64,000 bases of DNA from [Bacteroides] pectinophilus. GTDB lineage: Bacteria > Bacillota > Clostridia > Lachnospirales > Lachnospiraceae. The position numbers were made by a program, and so were the translations under genes. Under the pieces are notes generated by a model that saw only the letters and a list, made by a program, of their open reading frames with translations, was not told the origin of the DNA and searched no databases. Position 1 is the stretch's first letter. Each line of letters opens with the position of its first letter. Of this stretch, positions 16,181 through 24,226 are shown one piece after another. The stretch covers positions 1,441,001 through 1,505,000 of the forward strand of contig CP102260.1 of assembly GCA_025146925.1 (NCBI GenBank), read 5' to 3'.

Positions 16181-17881
16181 ATGAATTACAGGAAAAAGAT
16201 CAGACTGGGCGACGTTCTGATGAGCAGAGGACTTATCAACCAGAATCAGCTTAATATGGCACTTAAAGAGCAAAAAGAAAAGGGACGCATGCTCGGTGAG
16301 ATGCTCGTTGAGCTTGGATATGTGACGCAGGAAAAGATTAATGATATCCTTTGTGAGATGCTTAATATCGAATTCATTGATCTGCAGGTTGAGGAACCGG
16401 AAGAGAATGTAAGGGATCTTATACCGGAAGAAGTTATGCGTAAGTATACACTTGTTCCAATGAGATATGACAAGAATAATGCCGGTGTTATCCAGGTTGC
16501 AATGGCCGACCCTATGAATATCCTTGCGATGGATGATATTAACATTATTACGGGCAAGCAGGTTGCACCTTATCTTGCTAATGCTTCTGACATAAGAGCA
16601 TATTTTGACCGTGTATTCGGTAAGAAACAGGCACAGAATATTGCTGAGATGTATAAGAAGGAGCAGGGACTTGTTCAGGAGGAAAGCGAAGAAGAGAAGC
16701 TCCGTAAGGAAGATGTCGAGAATGCACCTATTGTACAGCTTGTTAACAGCATTATCGAACAGGCTGCAAGACAGAGGGCATCCGATATACATATCGAACC
16801 GTTTGAGGAGTCTATACGTGTCAGATACCGTGTCGACGGTGTGCTCAGGGAAGTAATTGAATATGATAAGTCCCTTCTCGGAGCCATTACTGCACGACTT
16901 AAGATTATGTCGGGAATGGATATTTCCGAAAAGCGTAAGCCTCAGGATGGTCGTATCACCATAATTGTAGATAACAGAGAGTATGATATCCGAGTTTCTA
17001 ACCTGCCTACAGTATATGGCGAGAAAGTCGTTATGAGACTTGCATCCAAGGAAGGCTTCAAGAAGCAGAAGAGTGATCTTGGACTTACACCTACTGATCT
17101 TGTCAAGTTTGATAACATACTTAAGAACCCGCATGGAATTATCCTTGTAACAGGACCTACAGGTAGTGGTAAGTCTACAACACTTTATACGGCTTTAAGT
17201 TCACTTAATAGTGAAGAAGTTAATATTATAACAGTAGAAGACCCTGTCGAGGCTAATATAGATGGAATTAACCAGGTACAGGTTAATAATAAGGCAGACA
17301 TGACATTTGCCAATGCACTTCGTTCAATTCTCCGACAGGATCCTGATATCATCATGATTGGTGAGATTCGAGATTCAGAAACAGCAGAGATTGCCGTAAG
17401 AGCATCTATCACAGGTCACCTTGTTGTAAGTACACTTCATACAAACAGTACTGCCAATTCTATTTCGAGACTTGCAGATATGGGTGTTGAGCCATATCTT
17501 ATCGCAGACTCACTTGTTGGTATTATCGCACAGCGTCTTGTCAGACGACTGTGTGAGTGTAAGAAGCCAAGACTTGCAACTGCTGAAGAGAAGGAGGAGC
17601 TTGCGGTAGATCCTTCAGAAGATATTGTACTTTATGAGCCATGTGGATGTAAGATGTGTGATAATACGGGCTATAAGGGACGTATAGGTATCTATGAGAT
17701 AATGACTATCACACCAAAGATAAAGTCGATGATAGCCAGGGGTAAGTCTGCTGATGAGATTAAGGAGCAGGCAATTGAGGAAGGCATGAGTACCCTTAAG
17801 GCGTCTGCTGCCAAGTATGTTCTTGACGGAACAACATCAATGTCAGAGATGGTTAAGGTAACATACGAGGTTGAGAAGTAA
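16181..17881 (+). CDS. pilB: Type IV pilus / type II secretion assembly ATPase PilB
   Basis: Hexameric cytoplasmic ATPase driving pilin polymerisation, 566 residues. It has an N-terminal MshEN/GspE-N domain (KIRLGDVLMSRGLINQNQLNMAL). The core has DIHIEPFEE and RYRVDGVL, Walker A GPTGSGKST, the Asp box, Walker B IMIGEIRDSETAEIAVRASITGHLVVSTLHTN, and a zinc-type cysteine cluster (CECKKP... CGCKMC) followed by GRIGIYEIM. The ATG at 16181 follows GAGGG. The pilT gene follows 66 bases downstream; no pilin or PilC gene is in the window. Confidence 0.92.
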   Translation: MNYRKKIRLGDVLMSRGLINQNQLNMALKEQKEKGRMLGEMLVELGYVTQEKINDILCEMLNIEFIDLQVEEPEENVRDLIPEEVMRKYTLVPMRYDKNNAGVIQVAMADPMNILAMDDINIITGKQVAPYLANASDIRAYFDRVFGKKQAQNIAEMYKKEQGLVQEESEEEKLRKEDVENAPIVQLVNSIIEQAARQRASDIHIEPFEESIRVRYRVDGVLREVIEYDKSLLGAITARLKIMSGMDISEKRKPQDGRITIIVDNREYDIRVSNLPTVYGEKVVMRLASKEGFKKQKSDLGLTPTDLVKFDNILKNPHGIILVTGPTGSGKSTTLYTALSSLNSEEVNIITVEDPVEANIDGINQVQVNNKADMTFANALRSILRQDPDIIMIGEIRDSETAEIAVRASITGHLVVSTLHTNSTANSISRLADMGVEPYLIADSLVGIIAQRLVRRLCECKKPRLATAEEKEELAVDPSEDIVLYEPCGCKMCDNTGYKGRIGIYEIMTITPKIKSMIARGKSADEIKEQAIEEGMSTLKASAAKYVLDGTTSMSEMVKVTYEVEK

Positions 17882-17947
17882 TAACTGCCTGGAATAAGAC
17901 TATAAATGAGCAATTAGATTATGCATAGGAATGGAGAGTAAGATAAA

Positions 17948-19030
17948 ATGGTTGTAGATTTAGCGACAGTTGAGCAGGTGCTCAACAAAGGAAAAGATAT
18001 GGGGGCATCTGATATTCATATAACAGTCGGTATTCCTCCGATGGTTCGAGTTAACGGTTCGCTTATTCCGCTTGACTATCCGGAGCTTAGTCCCGAGGAT
18101 ACACAGCGTATGGTGTATAGCCTTATGAATGACAAGCAGAGAGCTGCATACGAAGAGAGAGGAGAGATTGACTTTTCATTCGCACTAGGAAGCACAGGAC
18201 GATTCCGTGTTAATGCATATAAGCAGAAGGGTGCGTGTGCGTGTGCTCTCCGTATTGTAGGAATGCAGATTCCAAAGCCGGAGCAGCTTGGTCTTTCAGA
18301 GGATGTTATTGAACTTTACAAGAAAAAGAGAGGTCTTATTCTTGTAACAGGGCCTACAGGTAGTGGTAAGTCTACAACACTTGCATCAATAATTGATAAG
18401 ATTAATGATTCAAGGGACGCGCATATAATTACACTTGAGGATCCTATCGAGTACCTTCACAACCACAGGAAATCCATGATTAACCAGCGAGAGATCGGAC
18501 TTGATACACTTTCATATGCAGCGGCACTAAGAGCTGCGCTCCGTGAAGATCCTGATGTAATCCTTGTAGGTGAGATGCGAGACCTTGAGACTATTTCAAC
18601 AGCAATAACAGCTGCCGAAACAGGACATCTGGTTCTTTCAACACTGCATACAATCGGAGCGGCAGCCACAATTGACCGTATCATAGACGTATTCCCGCCT
18701 CATCAGCAGCAGCAGATAAGAGTCCAGCTTGCCATGGTTCTCGAAGCGGTTATATCTCAGCAGCTTATGCCAACTGCTGACAGAAGAGCCAGAGTTGCAG
18801 CATTTGAAGTAATGTTTGCCAATTCTGCCATCCGCAATCTTATACGTGAATCAAAGACACCACAGATTATGAGTATTATCCAGACTAACCGTAAGGATGG
18901 CATGATTACCATGGATGATGCAATATATGATCTGTATCAGAGAGGACTTGTGACAAGGGATGATGCAATTACATTTGCACAGGATTCGGCATTCATGATG
19001 CGTAAGATTCCGGGTGGAAGCATGTATTAA
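17948..19030 (+). CDS. pilT: Type IV pilus retraction ATPase PilT
   Basis: Retraction motor ATPase of twitching pili, 360 residues. Walker A GPTGSGKST is near residue 134, followed by the Asp box TLEDPIEYLH, Walker B VILVGEMRDLETISTAITAAETGHLVLSTLHT, and the PilT-specific AIRNLIRESK motif near residue 297, which distinguishes PilT from PilB. The start follows GGAGAG and the sequence begins with the expected helical DIHITVG domain. With pilB it implies functional pilus extension and retraction. Confidence 0.92.
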   Translation: MVVDLATVEQVLNKGKDMGASDIHITVGIPPMVRVNGSLIPLDYPELSPEDTQRMVYSLMNDKQRAAYEERGEIDFSFALGSTGRFRVNAYKQKGACACALRIVGMQIPKPEQLGLSEDVIELYKKKRGLILVTGPTGSGKSTTLASIIDKINDSRDAHIITLEDPIEYLHNHRKSMINQREIGLDTLSYAAALRAALREDPDVILVGEMRDLETISTAITAAETGHLVLSTLHTIGAAATIDRIIDVFPPHQQQQIRVQLAMVLEAVISQQLMPTADRRARVAAFEVMFANSAIRNLIRESKTPQIMSIIQTNRKDGMITMDDAIYDLYQRGLVTRDDAITFAQDSAFMMRKIPGGSMY

Positions 19031-19052
19031 TCTGCATACTGATGATAAAAAT

Positions 19053-19101
19053 AAAGCTTACATATCCGGCAATATATTGCCTGAATATGTAAGCTTTTTA
19101 C
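19053..19101. terminator. Bidirectional terminator between pilT and the deacetylase gene
   Basis: AAAGCTTACATAT / ATATGTAAGCTTT encloses an inner GGCAATATATTGCC hairpin, with A-run and T-run flanks. It serves two converging genes. Confidence 0.88.
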
Positions 19102-19131
19102 ATTACAAATTTTCAATAGACATTGCAATTC

Positions 19132-20016
19132 TCAGTTGTCATACTGCTTAAGATCAACAGTAGTACCGCCTTTGACTTCAACCACATGAGTGTCGTTTAT
19201 AATGAGCCATGCAGATGCAGCGGACGGGTTATAAACAAAGCTTAAGTTTGCGGCAAACTGTAGTCTGTCAAACACATCCATGTAATCAACAATCTCAATA
19301 TTGGTTGCATACCATATATCATCCTGACCGCCTATGAGTGAACAGAACTCATCCATGAGATTCCAGTTGTTGTCATTCTCAAATTCATAGCTATGTCCCC
19401 ATACATACATCATATAGAGATACTGTTTTTTATACAATGCCTTAAAGTTCTCGCCAAACTTCATAAGGTTATGCTTATGGTGGCACGTTGCTTTCCATTC
19501 CATGAAGTCAGACGGAAGAGAAAAGCCTGTCTCATCACCTACAGGAACAGGACCCTGTGCATCATTATTGGCGAGCTCAGTTGCATGAACCATTGCGTAT
19601 GAATCACCTACAGCACGGCCATATACATAGCCGATGCTTCTGGCAATGCTTCCGATGCGCTTGCTGTATGAACCGTTAGGATATGCTATGCCACGGATAG
19701 GATAGCCCATTACGCTCTCAAGAAACTTGCGGTCCTCAAGAAGTTCCTGAACAATCTCGACAGAAGGGCATCTGTCAATAGTAGGATGCGTGAGTGTGTG
19801 TGCAGCAACCTCATGTCCTTTATATAATTCACGCCATTCTGACGGGTCAATACGCTTGCCGTCATTATATAAGCCTGAATTTAGATTGAATGTTCCTTTT
19901 ATGCCATATTTATTAAAAATATCAATAAGCTTACGGTCTGCAAACTTGCCGTCATCATAACTCATTGTAAGTACTTTATGCTTTCCTCCCGGAAATGCTT
20001 TGTATATCTTTATCAT
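19132..20016 (-). CDS. Polysaccharide deacetylase family protein (NodB domain)
   Basis: Carbohydrate esterase 4-type deacetylase of 294 residues. Metal motif 1 is MSYDDG (paired Asp) near residue 22 and motif 2 is HTLTHPTI (HxxxH), followed by GIAYPNGSYS. There is no signal peptide or transmembrane segment, so it appears cytoplasmic, unlike secreted peptidoglycan deacetylases. The start at 20016 follows AAAGGA with about 9 bases spacing; the upstream in-frame ATG at 20034 contains the ribosome site downstream of it. The substrate is unknown; a soluble sugar or purine-type substrate is possible. It is followed by a terminator. Confidence 0.85.
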   Translation of the reverse strand: MIKIYKAFPGGKHKVLTMSYDDGKFADRKLIDIFNKYGIKGTFNLNSGLYNDGKRIDPSEWRELYKGHEVAAHTLTHPTIDRCPSVEIVQELLEDRKFLESVMGYPIRGIAYPNGSYSKRIGSIARSIGYVYGRAVGDSYAMVHATELANNDAQGPVPVGDETGFSLPSDFMEWKATCHHKHNLMKFGENFKALYKKQYLYMMYVWGHSYEFENDNNWNLMDEFCSLIGGQDDIWYATNIEIVDYMDVFDRLQFAANLSFVYNPSAASAWLIINDTHVVEVKGGTTVDLKQYDN

Positions 20017-20072
20017 GTCCAAGCGTCCTTTCAAAATTCTTTTTCATATTATATTATACAGCTAATGATTTT

Positions 20073-21326
20073 TCAATAGTTCATAAGCGTGAAGTATAAC
20101 AGTATTTTCCTTACACAGAAAATATAATCAATTTTTGTGCAATTGCCGCGTGCATATATCGGAAGACTGGCAGTTAATGAATCGTTAATATAGATGTCTG
20201 CACTTCCGACGATATCTTTGTCATTTACGGGAGCTTTAATCGTACCCGGGAGATTGTATGTAACATTTACCACATCTGTATCGGCAATCAGCATAGAAAG
20301 ACTGTCGGGTATATATGTTTCCACATATTCGGTTGTGCCGTCAGAAACGCATATATTGCGATAATCATCAATGGGAACAAAAATATCCCTGTAGTAATAA
20401 GAAGCTTTTGCATACTCGAGGATTTTGCGTGTATCTTTCCATTTATAGGTTTTGTTGCCGGGCCATCCGCAGGCAAGTACAACGCTCACAAAACGTCTTC
20501 CGTCGCTTGCGTATGCACATGTATAGCAGTAGCCGGCATTGCCGGTGAATCCGGTCTTGCCACATATTACACCATCCATCATATCAAGAAAAGCATTAGT
20601 ATTGTGCACACTGCGTGTGGCGGTATTGTCCAGATTGTTAAATGAATAATTCCTGGTTCTTGTTATATGTATAAACTCTTCATTCTGTATACAGACTGCA
20701 AGTATTCTTGCAAGATCAACAGCAGATATAGAATGAGGGCCATTTTCATCCTCTGCATCAAGCCCGTTGGGTGTGACAAAATGTGCACTTGAACATCCGA
20801 TTGCAGCTGCGCGTTCATTCATTGCAGCTGCAAATATCTGCACAAGTCTGCGGCTTTCTTCAGATGAACGGCTTGCTGCATCAGAGTGGTATGAACCGCC
20901 ATCAAGATATGATGAAGCTATGTGCTCTGCAATTGCCACGGCACTGTCATTGTGTGACTGCAGCATAAGTGAGTAGAGAAGGTCATTCAGCCTGTAGTGT
21001 TCGCCTTTTTTGATATTAAGCTGTACATCGGGCATAGAGGCAGCATACGAAGATACGGTAACAACATCATCCGGATTACCGAGCTCTAATGCAAGCAGGC
21101 ATGTCATTATTTTGGTTGTGCTTGCATTGGGAGCTGCTTCATACCCATTTTTTTCAAACAACACGCGACCGCTGTCGGCATCAATGAGTGCGGCGTAACG
21201 TGCATATAACTGTGACAGGGCAGCCGGTGTGCGGGTTGCTGCAGCGTATATACGGTATTGGAACGGTATTGTAAATGACAGAAGAGCTGCCATAATTACT
21301 ATGAGTAACCTTTTAATAACGGACAT
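20073..21326 (-). CDS. D-alanyl-D-alanine carboxypeptidase (DacF-like, peptidase S11)
   Basis: Low-molecular-weight penicillin-binding protein that trims peptidoglycan stem peptides. The 417 residues start with a signal peptide (about residues 1-30). The catalytic motifs are STTKIM (Ser near residue 70), SHNDSA and KTGFTGNAG, in the correct order and spacing, then a C-terminal beta domain. The mature part starts LYARYAALIDADSGRVLFEKNGYEAAPNAS, typical of DacF/DacB relatives. No strong ribosome site is visible before the ATG. It is 56 bases upstream of the deacetylase gene on the same strand, possibly co-transcribed. Confidence 0.9.
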   Translation of the reverse strand: MSVIKRLLIVIMAALLSFTIPFQYRIYAAATRTPAALSQLYARYAALIDADSGRVLFEKNGYEAAPNASTTKIMTCLLALELGNPDDVVTVSSYAASMPDVQLNIKKGEHYRLNDLLYSLMLQSHNDSAVAIAEHIASSYLDGGSYHSDAASRSSEESRRLVQIFAAAMNERAAAIGCSSAHFVTPNGLDAEDENGPHSISAVDLARILAVCIQNEEFIHITRTRNYSFNNLDNTATRSVHNTNAFLDMMDGVICGKTGFTGNAGYCYTCAYASDGRRFVSVVLACGWPGNKTYKWKDTRKILEYAKASYYYRDIFVPIDDYRNICVSDGTTEYVETYIPDSLSMLIADTDVVNVTYNLPGTIKAPVNDKDIVGSADIYINDSLTASLPIYARGNCTKIDYIFCVRKILLYFTLMNY

Positions 21327-21522
21327 CGGACATAATTTCCAATCTGTAGCATTATTTAAAACTATGTGTAAATATTTTACTTTATGTACACAAAATATAA
21401 AATAATAATAAATTGAAGATAAATTTTGAAAAATTTGTCAATTTAGTGTTTAATTTCAAAAACAAATGTGTTATAATTTTAACAGTTTAAAGGTAAGACT
21501 TATTTCAAGGAGGTATATATTC

Positions 21523-22668
21523 ATGAATCGTTTTATTCTTAATGAGACATCTTATCACGGAGCAGGCGCAATCAGCGCAATTCCAACAGAGACCAAGGGA
21601 CGTGGATTAAAGAAGGCATTTGTATGTTCTGACCCTGACCTTGTTAAGTTCGGAGTAACGAAGAAGGTTCTTGACGAACTTGACAAAGCAGGTCTTGCAT
21701 ATGAATTGTATTCCAACATCAAGCCTAATCCGACAATTGAGAATGTGCAGTCAGGTGTAGAGGCTTATAAGAAGGCAGAAGCTGATTACATTATTGCAAT
21801 TGGCGGTGGTTCATCAATGGATACAGCTAAGGCTGTCGGAATCATAATTGCCAACCCTGAGCACGCAGATGTAATAAGTCTTGAGGGTGCAGTTGATACT
21901 AAGAATAAGGCAGTGCCTATATTTGCAGTTCCGACAACAGCAGGTACAGCTGCAGAAGTTACAATCAACTATGTAATCACAGATACTCAGAAGAATCGTA
22001 AGATGGTATGTGTTGATCCACATGATATTCCTGTAGTTGCATTTATCGACCCTGACATGATGTCATCAATGCCTAAGGGACTTACAGCCGCAACAGGAAT
22101 GGATGCACTTACACATGCAATTGAAGGCTACATAACAGCAGGAGCATGGGAACTCTCAGATATGTTCCATCTTAAGGCAATCGAGATTATCTCAAGATCA
22201 CTCAGAGGTGCAGTTGCCAATACACCTGAAGGACGTGAAGGAATGGCTCTCGGTCAGTATGTGGCAGGTATGGGCTTCTCTAATGTAGGTCTTGGTATCG
22301 TTCATTCAATGGCACATCCGCTTGGTGCTCTCTATGATACACCTCATGGAATCGCCAATGCCATCATTCTTCCTACTGTAATGGAATATAATGCAGAAGC
22401 AACAGGTGAGAAGTATCGTGACATTGCTAAGGCAATGGGCGTTGAAGGAACAGAGAACATGACTCAGGAAGAATATCGTAAGGCAGCTGTCGATGCTGTA
22501 AGAAAGCTTGCTGAAGATGTTGGTATTCCTAAGAATCTTAAGGATATCGTTAAGAGAGAAGATATACCTTTCCTTGCACAGTCAGCATATGATGATGCAT
22601 GCCGTCCTGGTAACCCTAAGGAGACAAGTGTTGCAGATATCACTAAGCTTTACGAGTCACTTATCTGA
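21523..22668 (+). CDS. fucO: Iron-containing alcohol dehydrogenase, lactaldehyde reductase-like (FucO)
   Basis: Group III NAD-dependent dehydrogenase of 381 residues. The NAD loop is IAIGGGSSMDTAK near residue 95, PTTAGTAAEVT follows, and the iron ligands are in GMDALTHAIEGY and HSMAHPLGALYDTPHG. The N-terminus MNRFILNETSYHGAGAI and length match FucO (L-lactaldehyde to 1,2-propanediol), used in fermentation of fucose and rhamnose. The substrate could also be other short aldehydes. The ATG follows a strong AAGGAGG; the open frame upstream is not used. A terminator follows. Confidence 0.88.
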   Translation: MNRFILNETSYHGAGAISAIPTETKGRGLKKAFVCSDPDLVKFGVTKKVLDELDKAGLAYELYSNIKPNPTIENVQSGVEAYKKAEADYIIAIGGGSSMDTAKAVGIIIANPEHADVISLEGAVDTKNKAVPIFAVPTTAGTAAEVTINYVITDTQKNRKMVCVDPHDIPVVAFIDPDMMSSMPKGLTAATGMDALTHAIEGYITAGAWELSDMFHLKAIEIISRSLRGAVANTPEGREGMALGQYVAGMGFSNVGLGIVHSMAHPLGALYDTPHGIANAIILPTVMEYNAEATGEKYRDIAKAMGVEGTENMTQEEYRKAAVDAVRKLAEDVGIPKNLKDIVKREDIPFLAQSAYDDACRPGNPKETSVADITKLYESLI

Positions 22669-22716
22669 TGTGCATCTGATAATAATTGACTAATAAGATT
22701 AGCTGTGATACAATTA

Positions 22717-22753
22717 GGCACCATGCAGATGAGTCCTGCATGGTGCCTTTTTC
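22717..22753 (+). terminator. Intrinsic terminator after fucO
   Basis: A perfect 12-bp stem GGCACCATGCAG / CTGCATGGTGCC has a 7-base loop and is followed by TTTTT. Confidence 0.95.
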
Positions 22754-22823
22754 AGAACATATTGGCGGTTCTGTAATTATAATCAGAGCGGCACTGCGGT
22801 GCTGCGTAATGGGAGATTAACAT

Positions 22824-23852
22824 ATGGCAACAGTAAAGCTTGGTAAGACGGGAATAGTTACGGATAAGAATGGTTTTGGTGCGCTTCCTATACAGCGTGT
22901 ATCAGATGACGAAGCTGTAAGAATTCTTCAGAAGGCTTATGACGGCGGTGTTACATTCTTTGATACTGCAAGATTCTATACAGACAGTGAGCATAAGCTT
23001 GGACTTGCATTCAAGGGGATGCGCGACAAAGTTATTATTGCGACAAAGACAGCTGCAAAGAATGCAGATGAATTCCGGAAGGATATAAGAACAAGTCTTG
23101 ATAATCTTCAGACAGATTATATCGACATATATCAGTTTCACAATCCGTCATTCTGCCCTAAGCCGGGAGATGGTACAGGTCTTTATGAGGCTATGCTTGA
23201 AGCAAAGCAGAATGGCATGATAAAGCATATCGGCATAACGAATCACCGCCTCAAGGTAGCTCATGAGGCAATTGATTCCGGTCTTTATGAGACATTGCAG
23301 TTTCCGTTCTGTTATCTTGCGTCGGATGAAGATATAGAACTTGTCACAAAATGCAAACAGGCAGATATGGGATTTATTGCAATGAAAGCGCTGTCAGGCG
23401 GTCTTATAACGGATTCAAGGGCTGCATATGCATTTGAAGCTGAGTTCGATAATGTTCTGCCGATATGGGGCGTCCAGAGAGAAAGTGAACTCGACGAGTT
23501 TCTTTCATATGTAACTAATCCACCTGCAATGACAGATGACATAAGAGCGTTGATTGATAATGACAGAAAGCAGCTTCAGGGAGATTTCTGCCGTGGCTGC
23601 GGATATTGCATGCCATGTCCGGCAGGAATAGAGATAAATAACTGTGCAAGAATGTCACTCCTTCTCAGACGTTCACCGTCAGAACTCCAGCTTACGCCGG
23701 AGGTGCAGGCAAAGATGATGAAGATAGAGGATTGTATGCACTGTGGCCACTGCAGGTCAATGTGCCCATATCATCTTGATACACCGGCACTGCTTGCAAA
23801 AAATCTTGAAGATTATAAAAATGTACTTTCTGGAAAAGTAAAAGTGTGTTGA
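22824..23852 (+). CDS. Aldo/keto reductase with C-terminal 4Fe-4S ferredoxin domain
   Basis: The 342 residues form a TIM-barrel oxidoreductase followed by a dicluster-type ferredoxin tail. The AKR residues are visible as FFDTARFYTDSE (Asp, Tyr) and IATKT (Lys). The tail has CRGCGYCMPCPAGI and CMHCGHCRSMCPYHLD, each a CxxCxxCxxxC motif for a 4Fe-4S cluster. Such fusions are common in Clostridia; the electron acceptor and substrate are unknown. The start follows GGGAG. The stop codon lies inside the -35 box of the 6S RNA promoter. Confidence 0.88.
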   Translation: MATVKLGKTGIVTDKNGFGALPIQRVSDDEAVRILQKAYDGGVTFFDTARFYTDSEHKLGLAFKGMRDKVIIATKTAAKNADEFRKDIRTSLDNLQTDYIDIYQFHNPSFCPKPGDGTGLYEAMLEAKQNGMIKHIGITNHRLKVAHEAIDSGLYETLQFPFCYLASDEDIELVTKCKQADMGFIAMKALSGGLITDSRAAYAFEAEFDNVLPIWGVQRESELDEFLSYVTNPPAMTDDIRALIDNDRKQLQGDFCRGCGYCMPCPAGIEINNCARMSLLLRRSPSELQLTPEVQAKMMKIEDCMHCGHCRSMCPYHLDTPALLAKNLEDYKNVLSGKVKVC

Positions 23853-23877
23853 TATTTTTGGGGAAGTAGCATATAAT
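23849..23877 (+). promoter_or_regulatory. Strong promoter of the 6S-like RNA
   Basis: TTGATA, exactly 17 bases, TATAAT. The -35 box overlaps the stop codon of the aldo/keto reductase gene. Confidence 0.7.
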
Positions 23878-23883
23878 ATAAAC

Positions 23884-24115
23884 ATCAGGAAGTGCTTGAT
23901 GATATGTTTCCTGGGGTGTTCGCCAACCCACTATTTTGAACCTACATTTATTGACAGGGATTCTTATATCTGTAATCTAATGTCAGGCCTCCGGTGACAT
24001 AATTGTCACGGTGCGCATTAGCGCATCAGTCAGTGGAAGGCAGCGGATTGCATGCGGTTACCCACCTAGCTTTGCTAGGCGTCGAGATCGTGGGAAACGG
24101 CATTTTGGGAGCATT
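23884..24115 (+). ncRNA. ssrS: 6S RNA (SsrS), regulator of RNA polymerase
   Basis: This fills the 374-base gap between protein genes. The 5' part TTTCCTGGGGTGTTCGCC and the 3' part ACGGCATTTTGGGAG can pair as the 6S closing stem (TGGGGTG with CATTTTG through G-T and Watson-Crick pairs, TTCC with GGAG). These match the layout of known 6S RNAs (TGTTCGC on the 5' side, CGGCAT on the 3' side). A large weakly paired middle carries TTTTGAACC, and a hairpin CCTAGCTTTGCTAGG lies on the 3' side. It has a strong promoter and a terminator. 6S RNA binds sigma-A RNA polymerase in stationary phase. The ends are approximate. Confidence 0.72.
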
Positions 24116-24117
24116 TT

Positions 24118-24155
24118 AAAAGAAGCTTGAGCCTTAGGGTTCGGGCTTCTTTTAG
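24118..24155 (+). terminator. Intrinsic terminator of the 6S-like RNA
   Basis: GAAGCTTGAGCC / GGTTCGGGCTTC with wobble pairs, a 4-base loop, then TTTTAG. Confidence 0.85.
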
Positions 24156-24226
24156 TATAGTGCATATTATGGCAGTCTGATGATTATATATATTTTATGT
24201 AATATATTTGGAAATGGGGGTATCAG

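Noticed and set aside
16049-17134. 361-residue minus-strand open frame
   Set aside because: It covers pilB, which has clear motifs; the shadow translation is Cys/Tyr/Asn-rich with no family signature or ribosome site.
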